From positions 5,518,001 through 5,582,000 of the forward strand of contig NZ_JAFIBW010000001.1 of assembly GCF_017833295.1 (NCBI RefSeq): DNA of 64,000 nt. Direction: 5' to 3'. Under the pieces are notes generated by a model, which saw only the letters and a list, made by a program, of their open reading frames with translations, had not been told where the DNA came from and did not search any database. A program made the translations under genes and the position numbers. This document shows, one piece after another, positions 1-8,009 of this stretch; position 1 is the first letter of the stretch; every line of letters begins with the position of its first letter. Source of the stretch: Methylobacterium sp. PvR107. Lineage in GTDB: Bacteria; Pseudomonadota; Alphaproteobacteria; Rhizobiales; Beijerinckiaceae.

Positions 1-258
1 GCATCCCTGCTTGACCGCATGGCATTCCGTTCTCTTACGCTCCGCAAGAATGAAAAGCTTGACCGTTGATTCCCGGTGGCCTCTCGGAGAACCATGCGGT
101 GGATCGCCGGGACACGGCGCGGAATCCTTCAGCGGATCCCCGCACATACCGTTCCCTGCAATCGATCCTCTTCGCCCCGTGCGTCCGAGCGGGATGCGGC
201 ACGCCCAAACCTTGAGCGTGAATCCCGCCCGACGCCGAACCGGCCCTGGGAGTTTTGT

Positions 259-1062
259 GTGCGCCGCCTCTTCGCTTTCGCCCTCGCATCCCTCCTGTCG
301 ATCGGCGCGGCTCAAGCCGACCGCCTCGACGATATCAGGAAAGCGGGACTCCTTCGGGTCGCGTCCTTCGACAGCAACCCGCCCTTCGGCTACGTCGATC
401 CGGCCACCAAGCAGATCGCCGGGCTCGACGTCGACTTCGCCCAGGCCATCGCCGACAAGATCGGCGTGAAGCTGGAGGCCCGCCCGACCAATCCGGCCAA
501 CCGCATCCCGCTTCTGACCTCCGGCAGGGTCGATCTCGTGCTGGCGAACTTCACCGTCACGGAGGAGCGCGCCAAGCAGCTCGACTTCAGCATCCCATAC
601 TTCGCCTCGGGCCAGCAGTTCCTGACCAAGAAGGGCACGCTGTCGTCGCCTGATCAGCTGAACGGCCTGCGCATCGGTGCCGACAAGGGCACCGTCAACG
701 AGATCGTGCTGCGCCGGGACTTCCCGAAGGCCACGGTCGTTGCCTTCGACGACACGCCCTTCGCCTTCACGGCCCTGCGCAACGGCAACGTCCAGGCGAT
801 CACCCAGGACGGGCCTAAGCTCGTCGGGCTGCTGGCGAAGGTGCCGGACCGGCAGAACTACGAGATCCCACCCTTCAGCATATCCAACGACTATATCGGC
901 GTCGGCATCCCGAAGGGAGAAACCCGGCTGCGGGATTTGGTGAACGAGACTCTGCGGGAGCTGGAGAAGAGCGGCAAGGCAGCGGCGATCTACGACCGCT
1001 GGTTCGGCCCGAACACCGAGCAGCCGCTGCCGCGCCTGTTCCGGATCGGGGAGCACGACTGA
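259..1062 (+). CDS. ABC transporter substrate-binding protein, polar amino acid family
   Basis: Periplasmic binding protein (267 aa) that would capture an amino acid or similar small polar solute and deliver it to the two permeases that follow. The GTG at 259 is chosen because it is preceded by GGGAG and opens a clean signal peptide (VRRLFAFALASLLSIGAAQA, cleavage after the last Ala). Longer in-frame starts upstream give a non-hydrophobic N-terminus. The mature part begins with the family hallmark LRVASFDSNPPFGYVD, has the GLDVDFAQAIADKIG helix, and a second lobe with LRIGADKGT. The first permease starts 13 bp downstream, so this is one operon. The ligand cannot be told from the sequence. Family call is firm, substrate is inference. 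Confidence 0.9.
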   Translation: MRRLFAFALASLLSIGAAQADRLDDIRKAGLLRVASFDSNPPFGYVDPATKQIAGLDVDFAQAIADKIGVKLEARPTNPANRIPLLTSGRVDLVLANFTVTEERAKQLDFSIPYFASGQQFLTKKGTLSSPDQLNGLRIGADKGTVNEIVLRRDFPKATVVAFDDTPFAFTALRNGNVQAITQDGPKLVGLLAKVPDRQNYEIPPFSISNDYIGVGIPKGETRLRDLVNETLRELEKSGKAAAIYDRWFGPNTEQPLPRLFRIGEHD

Positions 1063-1075
1063 GCGGATCGGCGCC

Positions 1076-1810
1076 GTGGGTCCGTTCGGCGACCTTCTGG
1101 CGCCGCGCTATCTCATCTGGCTGCTGCAGGGCTTCGGGGTCACCCTGGCCCTGTCGGCAGCCGTGTGCCTCGTCGGCACGGTATTGGGGCTTGCGGCGTG
1201 CTGCCTGCGGGAGGTGGGCGGCCCCATGGCGCGACGTGCCGTGGCGGGCTTCGTCGGCCTCGTGCGCAACACGCCGCTGCTGGTCCAGCTCTTCGTCTGG
1301 TACTTCGCGGTCGCGGCGCTGCTGCCGAGCGGCGTGACGGTCTGGCTCAATACCCCGCGCGTCCTCGACCTCGGACCGGTCGCCCTGCGCTGGCCCGCCT
1401 ACGAGACGCTCGCGGGCTTCGCCGGACTGACCATCTACGCGGGCGCCTATATCGCCGAGGAAGGTCGTGCCGGCATCAACGGTGTACGGCCGGGCCAGCG
1501 CACGGCAGCCCTCGCTCTGGGACTTACGCCGGTCCAGTCCTTCCGCCACATCGTCCTGCCGCAGGCCCTCCGCGTCGCGTGGCTGCCGATCGTCGGCCAG
1601 TACCTGAACACGATCAAGAACACGTCGCTGACCATGACGATCGGCCTCGCGGAATTGTCCTACGCGTCCCGGCAAGTCGAGACGGAGACGTTCAAGACCT
1701 TCCAGGCCTTCGCAGTCGCGACGCTTCTCTATCTCGGCGCGGTCGCCTTGGTGGAGGCGGTCGGGCAGGCCCTGGTCTGCCGCCCGACGCTGCCGGATTC
1801 GCGCACATGA
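1076..1810 (+). CDS. Amino acid ABC transporter permease (HisM/GlnP type)
   Basis: Inner-membrane permease subunit of 244 aa. It starts at GTG 1076, thirteen bases after the binding-protein stop. Hydrophobic segments lie near residues 14-38, 60-85, 110-130 and 205-230. The cytoplasmic EAA loop, which docks the ATPase, is seen as GLTPVQSFRHIVLPQALR around residues 145-165. The N-terminal half carries VRNTPLLVQLFVWYF, typical of the polar amino acid permeases. Its stop overlaps the next permease start (ATGA), so the pair are translationally coupled and probably form a heterodimer. No cognate ATPase gene is visible on either side, so the ATPase is encoded elsewhere or shared. Confidence 0.9.
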   Translation: MGPFGDLLAPRYLIWLLQGFGVTLALSAAVCLVGTVLGLAACCLREVGGPMARRAVAGFVGLVRNTPLLVQLFVWYFAVAALLPSGVTVWLNTPRVLDLGPVALRWPAYETLAGFAGLTIYAGAYIAEEGRAGINGVRPGQRTAALALGLTPVQSFRHIVLPQALRVAWLPIVGQYLNTIKNTSLTMTIGLAELSYASRQVETETFKTFQAFAVATLLYLGAVALVEAVGQALVCRPTLPDSRT

Positions 1811-2496
1811 ACCGCGCGGTCATCACCGACAATCTCGGCTACCTGCTGGTCGGGGCCTGGCCCGACGGGCCGATCGGCGGGCTGACGTTGACGTTGATTC
1901 TCTCCAGCCTGTCCGGTCTCGCTTCGGCGGTGCTCGGACTGATGTTCGGCATCGGGCTCGCGATGAGCGCGGGCGCGGCGCGGCGGGCACTGGTCCTCGG
2001 TCTCGGCTTCTTCCGGGCGATTCCGATCGTGATGCTGATCTTCTGGAGCTACTTCCTGCTGCCGATCCTGTTCGGCGTCTTCGCTCCGGAGATCGGGACC
2101 GTCGTGACGGCGCTCTCGCTCGTCGGCGGCGCCTATCTCGCCTACGGGGTGGCGGCCGGGATCGCGAGCATCGGAAGCGGCCAGTGGGCGGCAGGCCTGG
2201 CGCTCGGCTTCGGCCGCTGGCAGGTCTTGCGCGTCATCGTCCTGCCGCAGGCCGTGCGCGCCATGGCGCCGTCCTTCGTCAATCAATGGACCGCGCTGAT
2301 CAAGGACACGTCGCTCGCCTACGTGATCGGCGTGCCCGAGCTGTCCTTCGTGGCCGCGCAGGTGAACAACCGCGCCATGGTCTACCCGGCTGAGATCTTC
2401 CTCTTCGTCGGGGTTGTCTACGCCGGGCTGTGCGCCTCCCTCGACGCCCTGGCGTCCTGGCTAGCACGACGCTCGAATTCCGCGGCTCCAGCGTGA
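1807..2496 (+). CDS. Amino acid ABC transporter permease, second subunit
   Basis: Second permease (229 aa) of the same importer, starting at ATG 1807 inside the stop of its neighbour (ATGA overlap of 4 nt). It has several transmembrane helices from residue 20 onward, and an EAA loop GFGRWQVLRVIVLPQAVR near residues 137-155. The line FFRAIPIVMLIFWSYFLLP matches the position of the RNTPLL motif in its partner. The family normally comes with a GlnQ-like ATPase; none follows. A gene of unrelated appearance begins about 170 bp later, so the operon likely ends here. Confidence 0.9.
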   Translation: MNRAVITDNLGYLLVGAWPDGPIGGLTLTLILSSLSGLASAVLGLMFGIGLAMSAGAARRALVLGLGFFRAIPIVMLIFWSYFLLPILFGVFAPEIGTVVTALSLVGGAYLAYGVAAGIASIGSGQWAAGLALGFGRWQVLRVIVLPQAVRAMAPSFVNQWTALIKDTSLAYVIGVPELSFVAAQVNNRAMVYPAEIFLFVGVVYAGLCASLDALASWLARRSNSAAPA

Positions 2497-2667
2497 CTCA
2501 CCGTGCGGGCGACGCGGCACATCCTGCCGAGCTGTCGCGGCACGGCGTGCCGGATCGGGGCAGGACGGCGCCGTCACGGTCTACGGAAGATTAAAGCGAA
2601 CCGTCGAAACGTCGCGATCATCGGTTGGCCGCAAGGTCGCCGTGGGTTTGGGTCGAGGATGTTGCGT

Positions 2668-3045
2668 ATGGGTTGCGTCGCGGTCAGCAACGTCGTGCCG
2701 TTCCGACGGGCGGTCCCCGTCCAAGTGCCCGGCGAGCGCGAGGCGCGCCACCGCCGTCGCAGCGAGCAGCGTTCGCTACTCGACGCGGTCTACGCCACCG
2801 GCAGCCTGATCATCGCGGCAGAGGACCGCGCGATGAAGCTGACGGCTTCGCGCCTGCAGGTGTACGGGTTCCTCGGGATCGAGGAGATGGCCGAAGACGG
2901 TACCGTGCGGCGGCTCCGCCCGTCCGAGGCGATTCGCGCCCGTGCAGAGCGCCCCTGGCGCCTGTCGAAGCCCGCCTGTGGCGGCGCCGTCACCATCCCG
3001 AGCCTCGACGGCTTCCTGTTCGAAACCGCCGGCCAGCCGGCCTGA
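2668..3045 (+). CDS. Hypothetical protein, 125 aa, basic N-terminus
   Basis: I do not recognise this protein. ATG 2668 is preferred because GAGG sits 9 bases upstream. An in-frame ATG at 2659 and starts back to 2503 are possible but have no ribosome site. The product has a short arginine-rich stretch (residues 22-33), then a mixed alpha/beta-looking part containing LLDAVYATGSLIIAAEDRA and a tail with two short hydrophobic patches. No signal peptide or transmembrane helix is apparent. It stands alone: 171 bp after the transporter, and followed by a good intrinsic terminator at 3070-3103. Codon use matches the neighbours, which supports a real gene. Confidence 0.6.
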   Translation: MGCVAVSNVVPFRRAVPVQVPGEREARHRRRSEQRSLLDAVYATGSLIIAAEDRAMKLTASRLQVYGFLGIEEMAEDGTVRRLRPSEAIRARAERPWRLSKPACGGAVTIPSLDGFLFETAGQPA

Positions 3046-3069
3046 TTCTGGCCTATCCGAGCGGGCCTT

Positions 3070-3103
3070 CGACCGGCGTGCGCAACGGCGCGCCGGTCGT
3101 TTT
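3070..3103 (+). terminator. Intrinsic terminator after the 125-aa gene
   Basis: CGACCGGCG (3070-3078) pairs perfectly with CGCCGGTCG (3091-3099), and four T residues follow at 3100-3103. It lies 25 bp after the stop codon at 3045 and would isolate the ribosomal operon downstream from the upstream gene. Confidence 0.75.
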
Positions 3104-3194
3104 GCGTGGGCGCGATCGTCCCGGTCCGTCCCAAACCAGATCTCCTGGCGCGTTCAGCGCGCAGCTGCGGCGCCGAGAATTCCCGCCGCTCCGC

Positions 3195-3390
3195 TTGCCA
3201 TCGCCGGCCGTCCGTAGTATCCGCCCGGCCTTCGCGACATTCCCGATGGGTGCTCGCACCCTGTGAACGCGGTGACCGCGCCGGTGTCCCAAGACACCGC
3301 CAGCGCGGTTGAACACATGAGCCGGGGACTTTGGTCCCCATCAGGCGTCGTCCGCCGGGCAATACCGCCCGCGTGCGGAAACCCGCCTGA
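3195..3390 (+). promoter_or_regulatory. Putative promoter and structured 5' leader of the spc ribosomal operon
   Basis: The 362 bp between the previous gene and rplN hold no convincing gene but much dyad symmetry. TTGCCA (3195-3200) and TAGTAT (3215-3220) resemble -35/-10 boxes with a short 14-bp spacer, so the promoter is weak evidence. Downstream, GGGTGC/GCACCC (3248-3261), CGGTGTC/GACACCG (3282-3299, loop CCAA) and GGGGAC/GTCCCC (3324-3339, loop TTTG) form three perfect hairpins. TCAGGCG (3341-3347) can pair with CGCCTGA (3384-3390) around an inner GGGC/GCCC. The last stem ends 17 bases before the rplN start. This could be a ribosomal-protein autoregulatory leader; that is inference. Confidence 0.5.
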
Positions 3391-3407
3391 AACAAGGAGT
3401 CACGCAC

Positions 3408-3776
3408 GTGATCCAGATGCAGACGAATCTGGACGTCGCCGACAACTCGGGTGCACGCCGTGTGATGTGCATCAAGGTTCTCGGCGGGTCGAAGCGCAAG
3501 TATGCCGGCGTGGGCGACGTGATCGTCGTCTCCGTCAAGGAGGCGATCCCGCGCGGTCGCGTCAAGAAGGGCGACGTCATGAAGGCGGTCGTCGTCCGCA
3601 CCGCCAAGGACGTGAAGCGCGCCGACGGTTCGGTCATCCGCTTCGACAAGAACGCGGCCGTTCTGATCAACAATCAGAAGGAGCCGATCGGCACCCGCAT
3701 CTTCGGACCGGTGCCGCGCGAGCTGCGCGCCCGCAACCACATGAAGATCATCTCCCTGGCTCCGGAGGTGCTGTGA
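3408..3776 (+). CDS. rplN: 50S ribosomal protein L14 (uL14)
   Basis: Large-subunit protein at the 30S interface, exactly the usual 122 aa. GTG start at 3408 with AAGGAG ten bases upstream. Recognisable stretches are [17 protein letters not shown] at the N-terminus, [14 protein letters not shown] in the middle and [13 protein letters not shown] near the end. It is the first gene of the spc cluster here; the canonical upstream partners rpmC and rpsQ are not present. Its stop overlaps the rplX start by one base, giving tight coupling. Confidence 0.98.
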   Translation: MIQMQTNLDVADNSGARRVMCIKVLGGSKRKYAGVGDVIVVSVKEAIPRGRVKKGDVMKAVVVRTAKDVKRADGSVIRFDKNAAVLINNQKEPIGTRIFGPVPRELRARNHMKIISLAPEVL

Positions 3777-4090
3777 TGGCTGCCAAGATCAAGAAGGGCG
3801 ACAAGGTCGTCGTGCTCACCGGCCGCGACTCGGGCCGGTCGGGCGAGGTCATCCAGGTTCTGCCGAAGGAAGGCCGGGCCTTCGTGCGCGGCATCAACCT
3901 GGTCAAGAAGCACCAGAAGCAGACCCAGAACCAGGAAGGCGGCATCATCTCCAAGGAGGCCGCCATCCAGCTCTCGAACATCGCGGTCGCCGACGCCAAC
4001 GGCAAGCCGACCCGCGTGGGTTTCCGCATCCTCGAAGACGGGCGCAAGGTCCGGTTCGCCAAGACCACGGGGGATCAGATCGATGGCTGA
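3776..4090 (+). CDS. rplX: 50S ribosomal protein L24 (uL24)
   Basis: Assembly-initiating large-subunit protein of 104 aa, a normal length. ATG 3776 shares its A with the rplN stop (TGATG) and has GGAGGTG upstream. The KOW motif is clear at the start: [17 protein letters not shown] followed by [19 protein letters not shown] and [12 protein letters not shown] are further family signatures. The last eight bases overlap rplE. Function and identity are certain from conserved sequence and operon position. Confidence 0.98.
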   Translation: MAAKIKKGDKVVVLTGRDSGRSGEVIQVLPKEGRAFVRGINLVKKHQKQTQNQEGGIISKEAAIQLSNIAVADANGKPTRVGFRILEDGRKVRFAKTTGDQIDG

Positions 4091-4649
4091 GGCCGACAAG
4101 AACGCCTACTCCCCGCGCCTGCGCAAGCACTACGAGGAAGTGGTGCGCCAGAAGCTCATCGAGGAGTTCGGCTACAAGAACCCGATGGAAGTGCCCCAGA
4201 TCACCAAGATCGTGATCAACATGGGCGTCGGCGAGTCCACCGCGGACTCCAAGAAGGCCTCAGTGGCGGCGGGCGACCTCGCCCTGATCGCCGGCCAGAA
4301 GCCGGTCATCACCAAGGCCCGCAAGGCCATCGCGACCTTCAAGGTCCGCGAGGGCATGCCGATCGGCTGCAAGGTGACCCTGCGCAAGCAGCGCATGTAC
4401 GAGTTCATGGACCGGCTGATCACCATCGCGTTGCCGCGCGTGCGCGACTTCCGCGGCCTGAACCCGCGCTCGTTCGACGGCCGCGGCAACTACGCGCTGG
4501 GTCTCAAGGAGCACCTCGTGTTCCCGGAGATCTCCTACGACAAGGCCGAACAGACCTGGGGCATGGACATCGTCGTGGCGACCACCGCGAAGACCGATGC
4601 CGAGGCCAAGGCCCTGCTCGCCGCCTTCCAGTTCCCGTTCCGGCAGTGA
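4083..4649 (+). CDS. rplE: 50S ribosomal protein L5 (uL5)
   Basis: 5S rRNA-binding protein of 188 aa, slightly longer than the roughly 180 aa of E. coli because of an N-terminal extension ([13 protein letters not shown]). It begins inside rplX (8-bp overlap). Conserved parts are [46 protein letters not shown] and the end region [17 protein letters not shown]. In E. coli the S8 repressor site lies around the rplE start; no attempt was made to fold that region here. Confidence 0.98.
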   Translation: MAEADKNAYSPRLRKHYEEVVRQKLIEEFGYKNPMEVPQITKIVINMGVGESTADSKKASVAAGDLALIAGQKPVITKARKAIATFKVREGMPIGCKVTLRKQRMYEFMDRLITIALPRVRDFRGLNPRSFDGRGNYALGLKEHLVFPEISYDKAEQTWGMDIVVATTAKTDAEAKALLAAFQFPFRQ

Positions 4650-4689
4650 AGCCCTCGGGCTTCAGACGCGGACACCGGAGATAGACCTT

Positions 4690-4995
4690 ATGTCGAAGAA
4701 AAGCTCAGTCGAGAAGAATGAGGCCCGCAAGGCGCTGGTGAAGCGCTTCGCGGCCAAGCGGAAGGCGCTCCTCGAGATCGCCAACAACGATGGCCTCGAG
4801 ATGGAGGAGCGCTTCGAGGCGCGCCTCAAGCTCGCGGAACTGCCGCGCAACTCGTCGGCCACCCGCATCCGCAATCGCTGCGGCATGACCGGCCGTCCGC
4901 GCGCCTTCTATCGCAAGATGGGAATCTCGCGCGTGGCGCTGCGCGAGCTTGGCAACCGGGGCCTGATCCCCGGCCTGGTCAAGTCGAGCTGGTAA
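4690..4995 (+). CDS. rpsN: 30S ribosomal protein S14 (uS14), zinc-free type
   Basis: Small-subunit head protein of 101 aa starting at ATG 4690 (an earlier in-frame start at 4597 lies inside rplE and is rejected). The length and the absence of the CxxC...CxxC zinc ribbon mark the long, zinc-independent form; only the conserved [11 protein letters not shown] has a lone cysteine. The C-terminus IPGLVKSSW is typical. The rpsH start follows after ten bases containing AAGGAGG. Confidence 0.97.
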   Translation: MSKKSSVEKNEARKALVKRFAAKRKALLEIANNDGLEMEERFEARLKLAELPRNSSATRIRNRCGMTGRPRAFYRKMGISRVALRELGNRGLIPGLVKSSW

Positions 4996-5005
4996 GGAGG
5001 TCCCC

Positions 5006-5401
5006 ATGGTCAACGATCCCGTGGGCGACATGCTCACCCGCATCCGCAACGGCCAGCTGCGCCGTCGCAACGTCGTCCAGACGCCCGGCTCGCGACTGCG
5101 CGCCAGCGTCCTCGACGTGCTGAAGTCCGAGGGCTACATCCGCGACTACGCGGCGACCGACCTCGGCAACGGTCGCACCGAGTTCGCCATCGAGCTCAAG
5201 TACTACGACGGGCGCCCCGTGATCCGAGAGATCAAGCGCGTCTCGAAGCCGGGCCGCCGGGTCTACTCGTCGGTCGGCGAGCTGCCGCACGTGGCCGACG
5301 GCCTCGGCGTCACCATCGTCTCCACCCCGCAGGGCGTCATGGCCGACCACGAGGCGCGCGAGCGCAACGTCGGCGGTGAAGTGCTCTGCACCGTGTTCTG
5401 A
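5006..5401 (+). CDS. rpsH: 30S ribosomal protein S8 (uS8)
   Basis: 16S rRNA central-domain protein of 131 aa, normal length. Preceded by a near-perfect AAGGAGG site. Signatures are [15 protein letters not shown] at the N-terminus and [14 protein letters not shown] near the C-terminus. The last residues, GGEVLCTVF, match the family end. In enterobacteria S8 represses this operon through its own mRNA; a similar role for the leader before rplN is possible but unproven here. Confidence 0.98.
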   Translation: MVNDPVGDMLTRIRNGQLRRRNVVQTPGSRLRASVLDVLKSEGYIRDYAATDLGNGRTEFAIELKYYDGRPVIREIKRVSKPGRRVYSSVGELPHVADGLGVTIVSTPQGVMADHEARERNVGGEVLCTVF

Positions 5402-5424
5402 TCGGGGCATAAGGAGGTTTTCCC

Positions 5425-5958
5425 ATGTCTCGCGTAGGCAAGAAGCCGGTCCCCGTGCCGGCTGGCGTTACCGCCACGGTCACCGGTCAGACGGTGAAGA
5501 TGAAGGGTTCGAAGGGCGAGCTGTCCTTCGTGGTTCCCTCGCTCGTCAACGTGGCGATGAAGGACGGCGCGATCGCGGTCGAGCCGGTCAACCAGTCCAA
5601 GCCGGCGCGCTCCCTGTGGGGCACGTCACGGGCGCAGATCGCCAACATCGTCGAAGGCGTGTCGAAGGGCTTCGAGAAGAAGCTCGAGATCACCGGCGTC
5701 GGTTACCGCGCTGCGATGGCCGGCAAGGCCCTCAAGCTGTCGCTCGGCTACAGCCACGACATCGAGTACGCGATCCCGGCCGGGATCACGATCGCAACCC
5801 CGAAGCCCACCGAGATCACGATCTCCGGGATCAACCGCCAGCAGGTCGGTCAGGTCGCCGCCGAGATCCGCGATTACCGCGGACCCGAGCCCTACAAGGG
5901 CAAGGGCGTGAGGTATGCGGGCGAGTTCATCTTCCGCAAGGAAGGCAAGAAGAAGTAA
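5425..5958 (+). CDS. rplF: 50S ribosomal protein L6 (uL6)
   Basis: Large-subunit protein near the factor-binding site, 177 aa, usual length. AAGGAGG lies just upstream of ATG 5425. Conserved blocks are [15 protein letters not shown] at the start, the duplicated beta-domain motif [12 protein letters not shown], and near the end the signature [13 protein letters not shown]. The rplR gene begins ten bases after the stop. Confidence 0.98.
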   Translation: MSRVGKKPVPVPAGVTATVTGQTVKMKGSKGELSFVVPSLVNVAMKDGAIAVEPVNQSKPARSLWGTSRAQIANIVEGVSKGFEKKLEITGVGYRAAMAGKALKLSLGYSHDIEYAIPAGITIATPKPTEITISGINRQQVGQVAAEIRDYRGPEPYKGKGVRYAGEFIFRKEGKKK

Positions 5959-5968
5959 GGAGGGCATC

Positions 5969-6331
5969 ATGTCTCGCAAGCTCGAAGCCCTCGATCGCCG
6001 CAAGGCGCGCGTCCGCCGCGCCCTGCGGGCGGCCGCCAATGGTCGTCCGCGGCTCTCGGTGTTCCGCTCGTCGAAGCAGATCTACGTGCAGGTCATTGAC
6101 GACGTCGCCGGCAAGACGCTGGCCTCGGCCTCGTCGATCGACAAGGCGCTCAAGGGCGAACTCAAGACCGGCGCCGACGTCGCCGCCGCCAAGGCGGTGG
6201 GCAAGCTCGTCGCCGAGCGCGCCAAGGCCGCGGGCGTCACGAAGGTGATCTTCGACCGCTCCGGCTACATCTATCACGGCCGCGTCGCTGCCGTGGCCGA
6301 GGCCGCCCGCGAGGGTGGCCTGGAGTTCTGA
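5969..6331 (+). CDS. rplR: 50S ribosomal protein L18 (uL18)
   Basis: 5S rRNA-binding protein, 120 aa. The start is ATG 5969, which has TAAGGAGGG upstream; a frame-extending start at 5915 would lie within rpl[21 protein letters not shown] and the C-terminal [24 protein letters not shown] are diagnostic. Directly after the stop, GGGTTC/GAACCC (6334-6349) can form a small hairpin, and a 227-bp gap separates this gene from rpsE, unusual inside the spc operon. Confidence 0.98.
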   Translation: MSRKLEALDRRKARVRRALRAAANGRPRLSVFRSSKQIYVQVIDDVAGKTLASASSIDKALKGELKTGADVAAAKAVGKLVAERAKAAGVTKVIFDRSGYIYHGRVAAVAEAAREGGLEF

Positions 6332-6420
6332 TCGGGTTCCACCGAACCCCCGTCGTTCCGGAGCTCCGGAGGCGAGTCCGGAAACCAGACCCTCGGCGCG
6401 GCAGGATCTGCACCGCCAAC

Positions 6421-6466
6421 GGCTCTGGATCCCGGGCTCGGCTGCGCGGACCCGGGATGACGACTG
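6421..6466. repeat. Interspersed inverted repeat (CTGGATCCCGGG type) between rplR and rpsE
   Basis: TCCCGGG (6430-6436) and CCCGGGA (6451-6457) flank a 14-nt centre; the flanks CTGGA and TGACGA match the second copy at 48584-48624 (CTGGATTCCGGG ... CCCGGAATGACG). It looks like a member of a dispersed intergenic repeat family that has landed inside the ribosomal operon. Confidence 0.6.
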
Positions 6467-6558
6467 AAACGGCGGAGGAGAGCGGTGCGCCGCTTTCCGC
6501 AGACGAAATCGAGCGAGCAGGCCCGCCGCCTGCGCCAGTGAGATGAACAGGTAGAAAC

Positions 6559-7146
6559 ATGGCACGTGAACGTGAAGGCGGGGGCCGCGGCCGCCGCGAT
6601 GATCGCGAGGAGCGCGACAGCGAGTTCGTGGACAAGCTCGTCCACATCAACCGTGTCGCCAAGGTGGTGAAGGGTGGCCGTCGCTTCGGCTTCGCGGCCC
6701 TCGTCGTCGTCGGCGACCAGAAGGGCCGCGTCGGCTTCGGCCACGGCAAGGCCCGTGAGGTGCCCGAGGCCATCCGCAAGGCGACCGAGGCCGCCAAGCG
6801 CGGACTGATCCGCGTCTCGCTTCGCGAGGGCCGGACCCTGCACCACGACGTCAACGGCCGCCACGGCGCCGGCAAGGTGATCCTCCGCGCCGCCCCGCAG
6901 GGCACCGGCATCATCGCCGGCGGCCCGATGCGCGCCGTGTTCGAGACGCTCGGCATGCAGGACGTCGTCGCCAAGTCGCTGGGGTCCTCGAACCCCTACA
7001 ACCTCGTGCGCGCCACCTTCGAGGCGCTCAAGAACGAGGACAGCCCACGCTCCGTGGCGGCCCGCCGCGGCATCAAGGTGTCGACGCTCCAGTCGCGTCG
7101 CCGCGATGCCGATCCGGCCGACCAGTCCGAAGCCGCGGTCGCGTAA
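6559..7146 (+). CDS. rpsE: 30S ribosomal protein S5 (uS5)
   Basis: Decoding-site protein of 195 aa, longer than the roughly 166 aa of E. coli through an arginine/glycine-rich N-terminal tail ([16 protein letters not shown]) and an extended C-terminus. Core motifs are [30 protein letters not shown], and [16 protein letters not shown]. It begins after a repeat-bearing 227-bp gap, so it may depend on read-through from rplR. Followed by rpmD after 11 bases with AAGGGAGGG. Confidence 0.98.
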   Translation: MAREREGGGRGRRDDREERDSEFVDKLVHINRVAKVVKGGRRFGFAALVVVGDQKGRVGFGHGKAREVPEAIRKATEAAKRGLIRVSLREGRTLHHDVNGRHGAGKVILRAAPQGTGIIAGGPMRAVFETLGMQDVVAKSLGSSNPYNLVRATFEALKNEDSPRSVAARRGIKVSTLQSRRRDADPADQSEAAVA

Positions 7147-7157
7147 GGGAGGGTCCG

Positions 7158-7349
7158 ATGGCACAGAAGACCGTCCGTATCGAACAGATCGGCTCGCCGA
7201 TCCGCCGCGAGGCCAGCCAGCGCCAGACGCTGATCGGCCTGAAGCTCAACAAGCTCCACCGCGTGTCCGAGCTGGAGGATACCCCCTCCGTGCGCGGCAT
7301 GATCCGCAAGGTTGCGCACCTCGTGCGCGTCCACGGCGACGTGGCGTGA
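7158..7349 (+). CDS. rpmD: 50S ribosomal protein L30 (uL30)
   Basis: Small large-subunit protein, 63 aa, matching the usual 58-64 aa. It contains [12 protein letters not shown] and the signature [25 protein letters not shown]. It sits in its canonical place between rpsE and rplO, 11 bases after rpsE and 10 bases before rplO, with clear purine-rich ribosome sites on both sides. Confidence 0.97.
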   Translation: MAQKTVRIEQIGSPIRREASQRQTLIGLKLNKLHRVSELEDTPSVRGMIRKVAHLVRVHGDVA

Positions 7350-7359
7350 GGAGGTTCCG

Positions 7360-7863
7360 ATGAAGCTCAACGAGATCAGCGACAATCCCGGCGCAACCAA
7401 GAATCGGATGCGTGTGGGCCGGGGCATCGGCTCCGGCAAGGGCAAGACCGCCGGCCGCGGCGTGAAGGGTCAGAAGGCCCGGACCGGCGTATCCATCAAG
7501 GGCTTCGAAGGCGGTCAGATGCCGCTGCATCGTCGCCTGCCGAAGCGCGGCTTCAACAACCTGTACGCCCAGGACCTGAACGAGGTGAATCTCGGCCGGA
7601 TCCAGGAGGCCGTCGATGCGGGCAAGCTCGACAAGGCCGCTACCGTCACGGTGGAGAGCCTGGTCGCCGCCGGCGTCATCGCCCGTTCCCGCGACGGCGT
7701 GAAGCTGCTCGGCGTCGGCGAGCTGACCGCGAAGCTCAGCTTCGAGGTCACCCGCGCCTCCAAGTCCGCCGTCGAGGCGGTCGAGAAGGCCGGCGGCTCG
7801 GTCAGCGTCGTCTACGCCCAGGGTGCCTCCACCCGCGGCGGCAGCGAGGCGGCCACGGCCTGA
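7360..7863 (+). CDS. rplO: 50S ribosomal protein L15 (uL15)
   Basis: Large-subunit protein of 167 aa starting at ATG 7360 behind GAGGAGG; the in-frame extension to 7312 overlaps rpmD and is not used. The glycine-rich N-terminal tail [15 protein letters not shown] is the family signature, followed by the [18 protein letters not shown] block. A strong intrinsic terminator follows 61 bp after the stop, before secY. Confidence 0.98.
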   Translation: MKLNEISDNPGATKNRMRVGRGIGSGKGKTAGRGVKGQKARTGVSIKGFEGGQMPLHRRLPKRGFNNLYAQDLNEVNLGRIQEAVDAGKLDKAATVTVESLVAAGVIARSRDGVKLLGVGELTAKLSFEVTRASKSAVEAVEKAGGSVSVVYAQGASTRGGSEAATA

Positions 7864-7924
7864 CGGGAGCGACCCCGGACCCCGTTGCACGGGCTCCGCG
7901 CACCCTTTAAGCCGATCCTTCGAG

Positions 7925-7958
7925 CGGCGGCCCTGCGACCACGCGGGCCGCCGTTTTT
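7925..7958 (+). terminator. Intrinsic terminator/attenuator between rplO and secY
   Basis: CGGCGGCCC (7925-7933) pairs perfectly with GGGCCGCCG (7945-7953) and is followed by five T residues (7954-7958). secY-adk would therefore need read-through, antitermination or its own promoter. A second small hairpin, CCGGGC/GCCCGG (7968-7986 region), lies just before secY. Confidence 0.8.
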
Positions 7959-8009
7959 CGTTTCATCCGGGCACCCTTCGCCCGGCGACATGTCCAGGAC
8001 GCGACGCTT

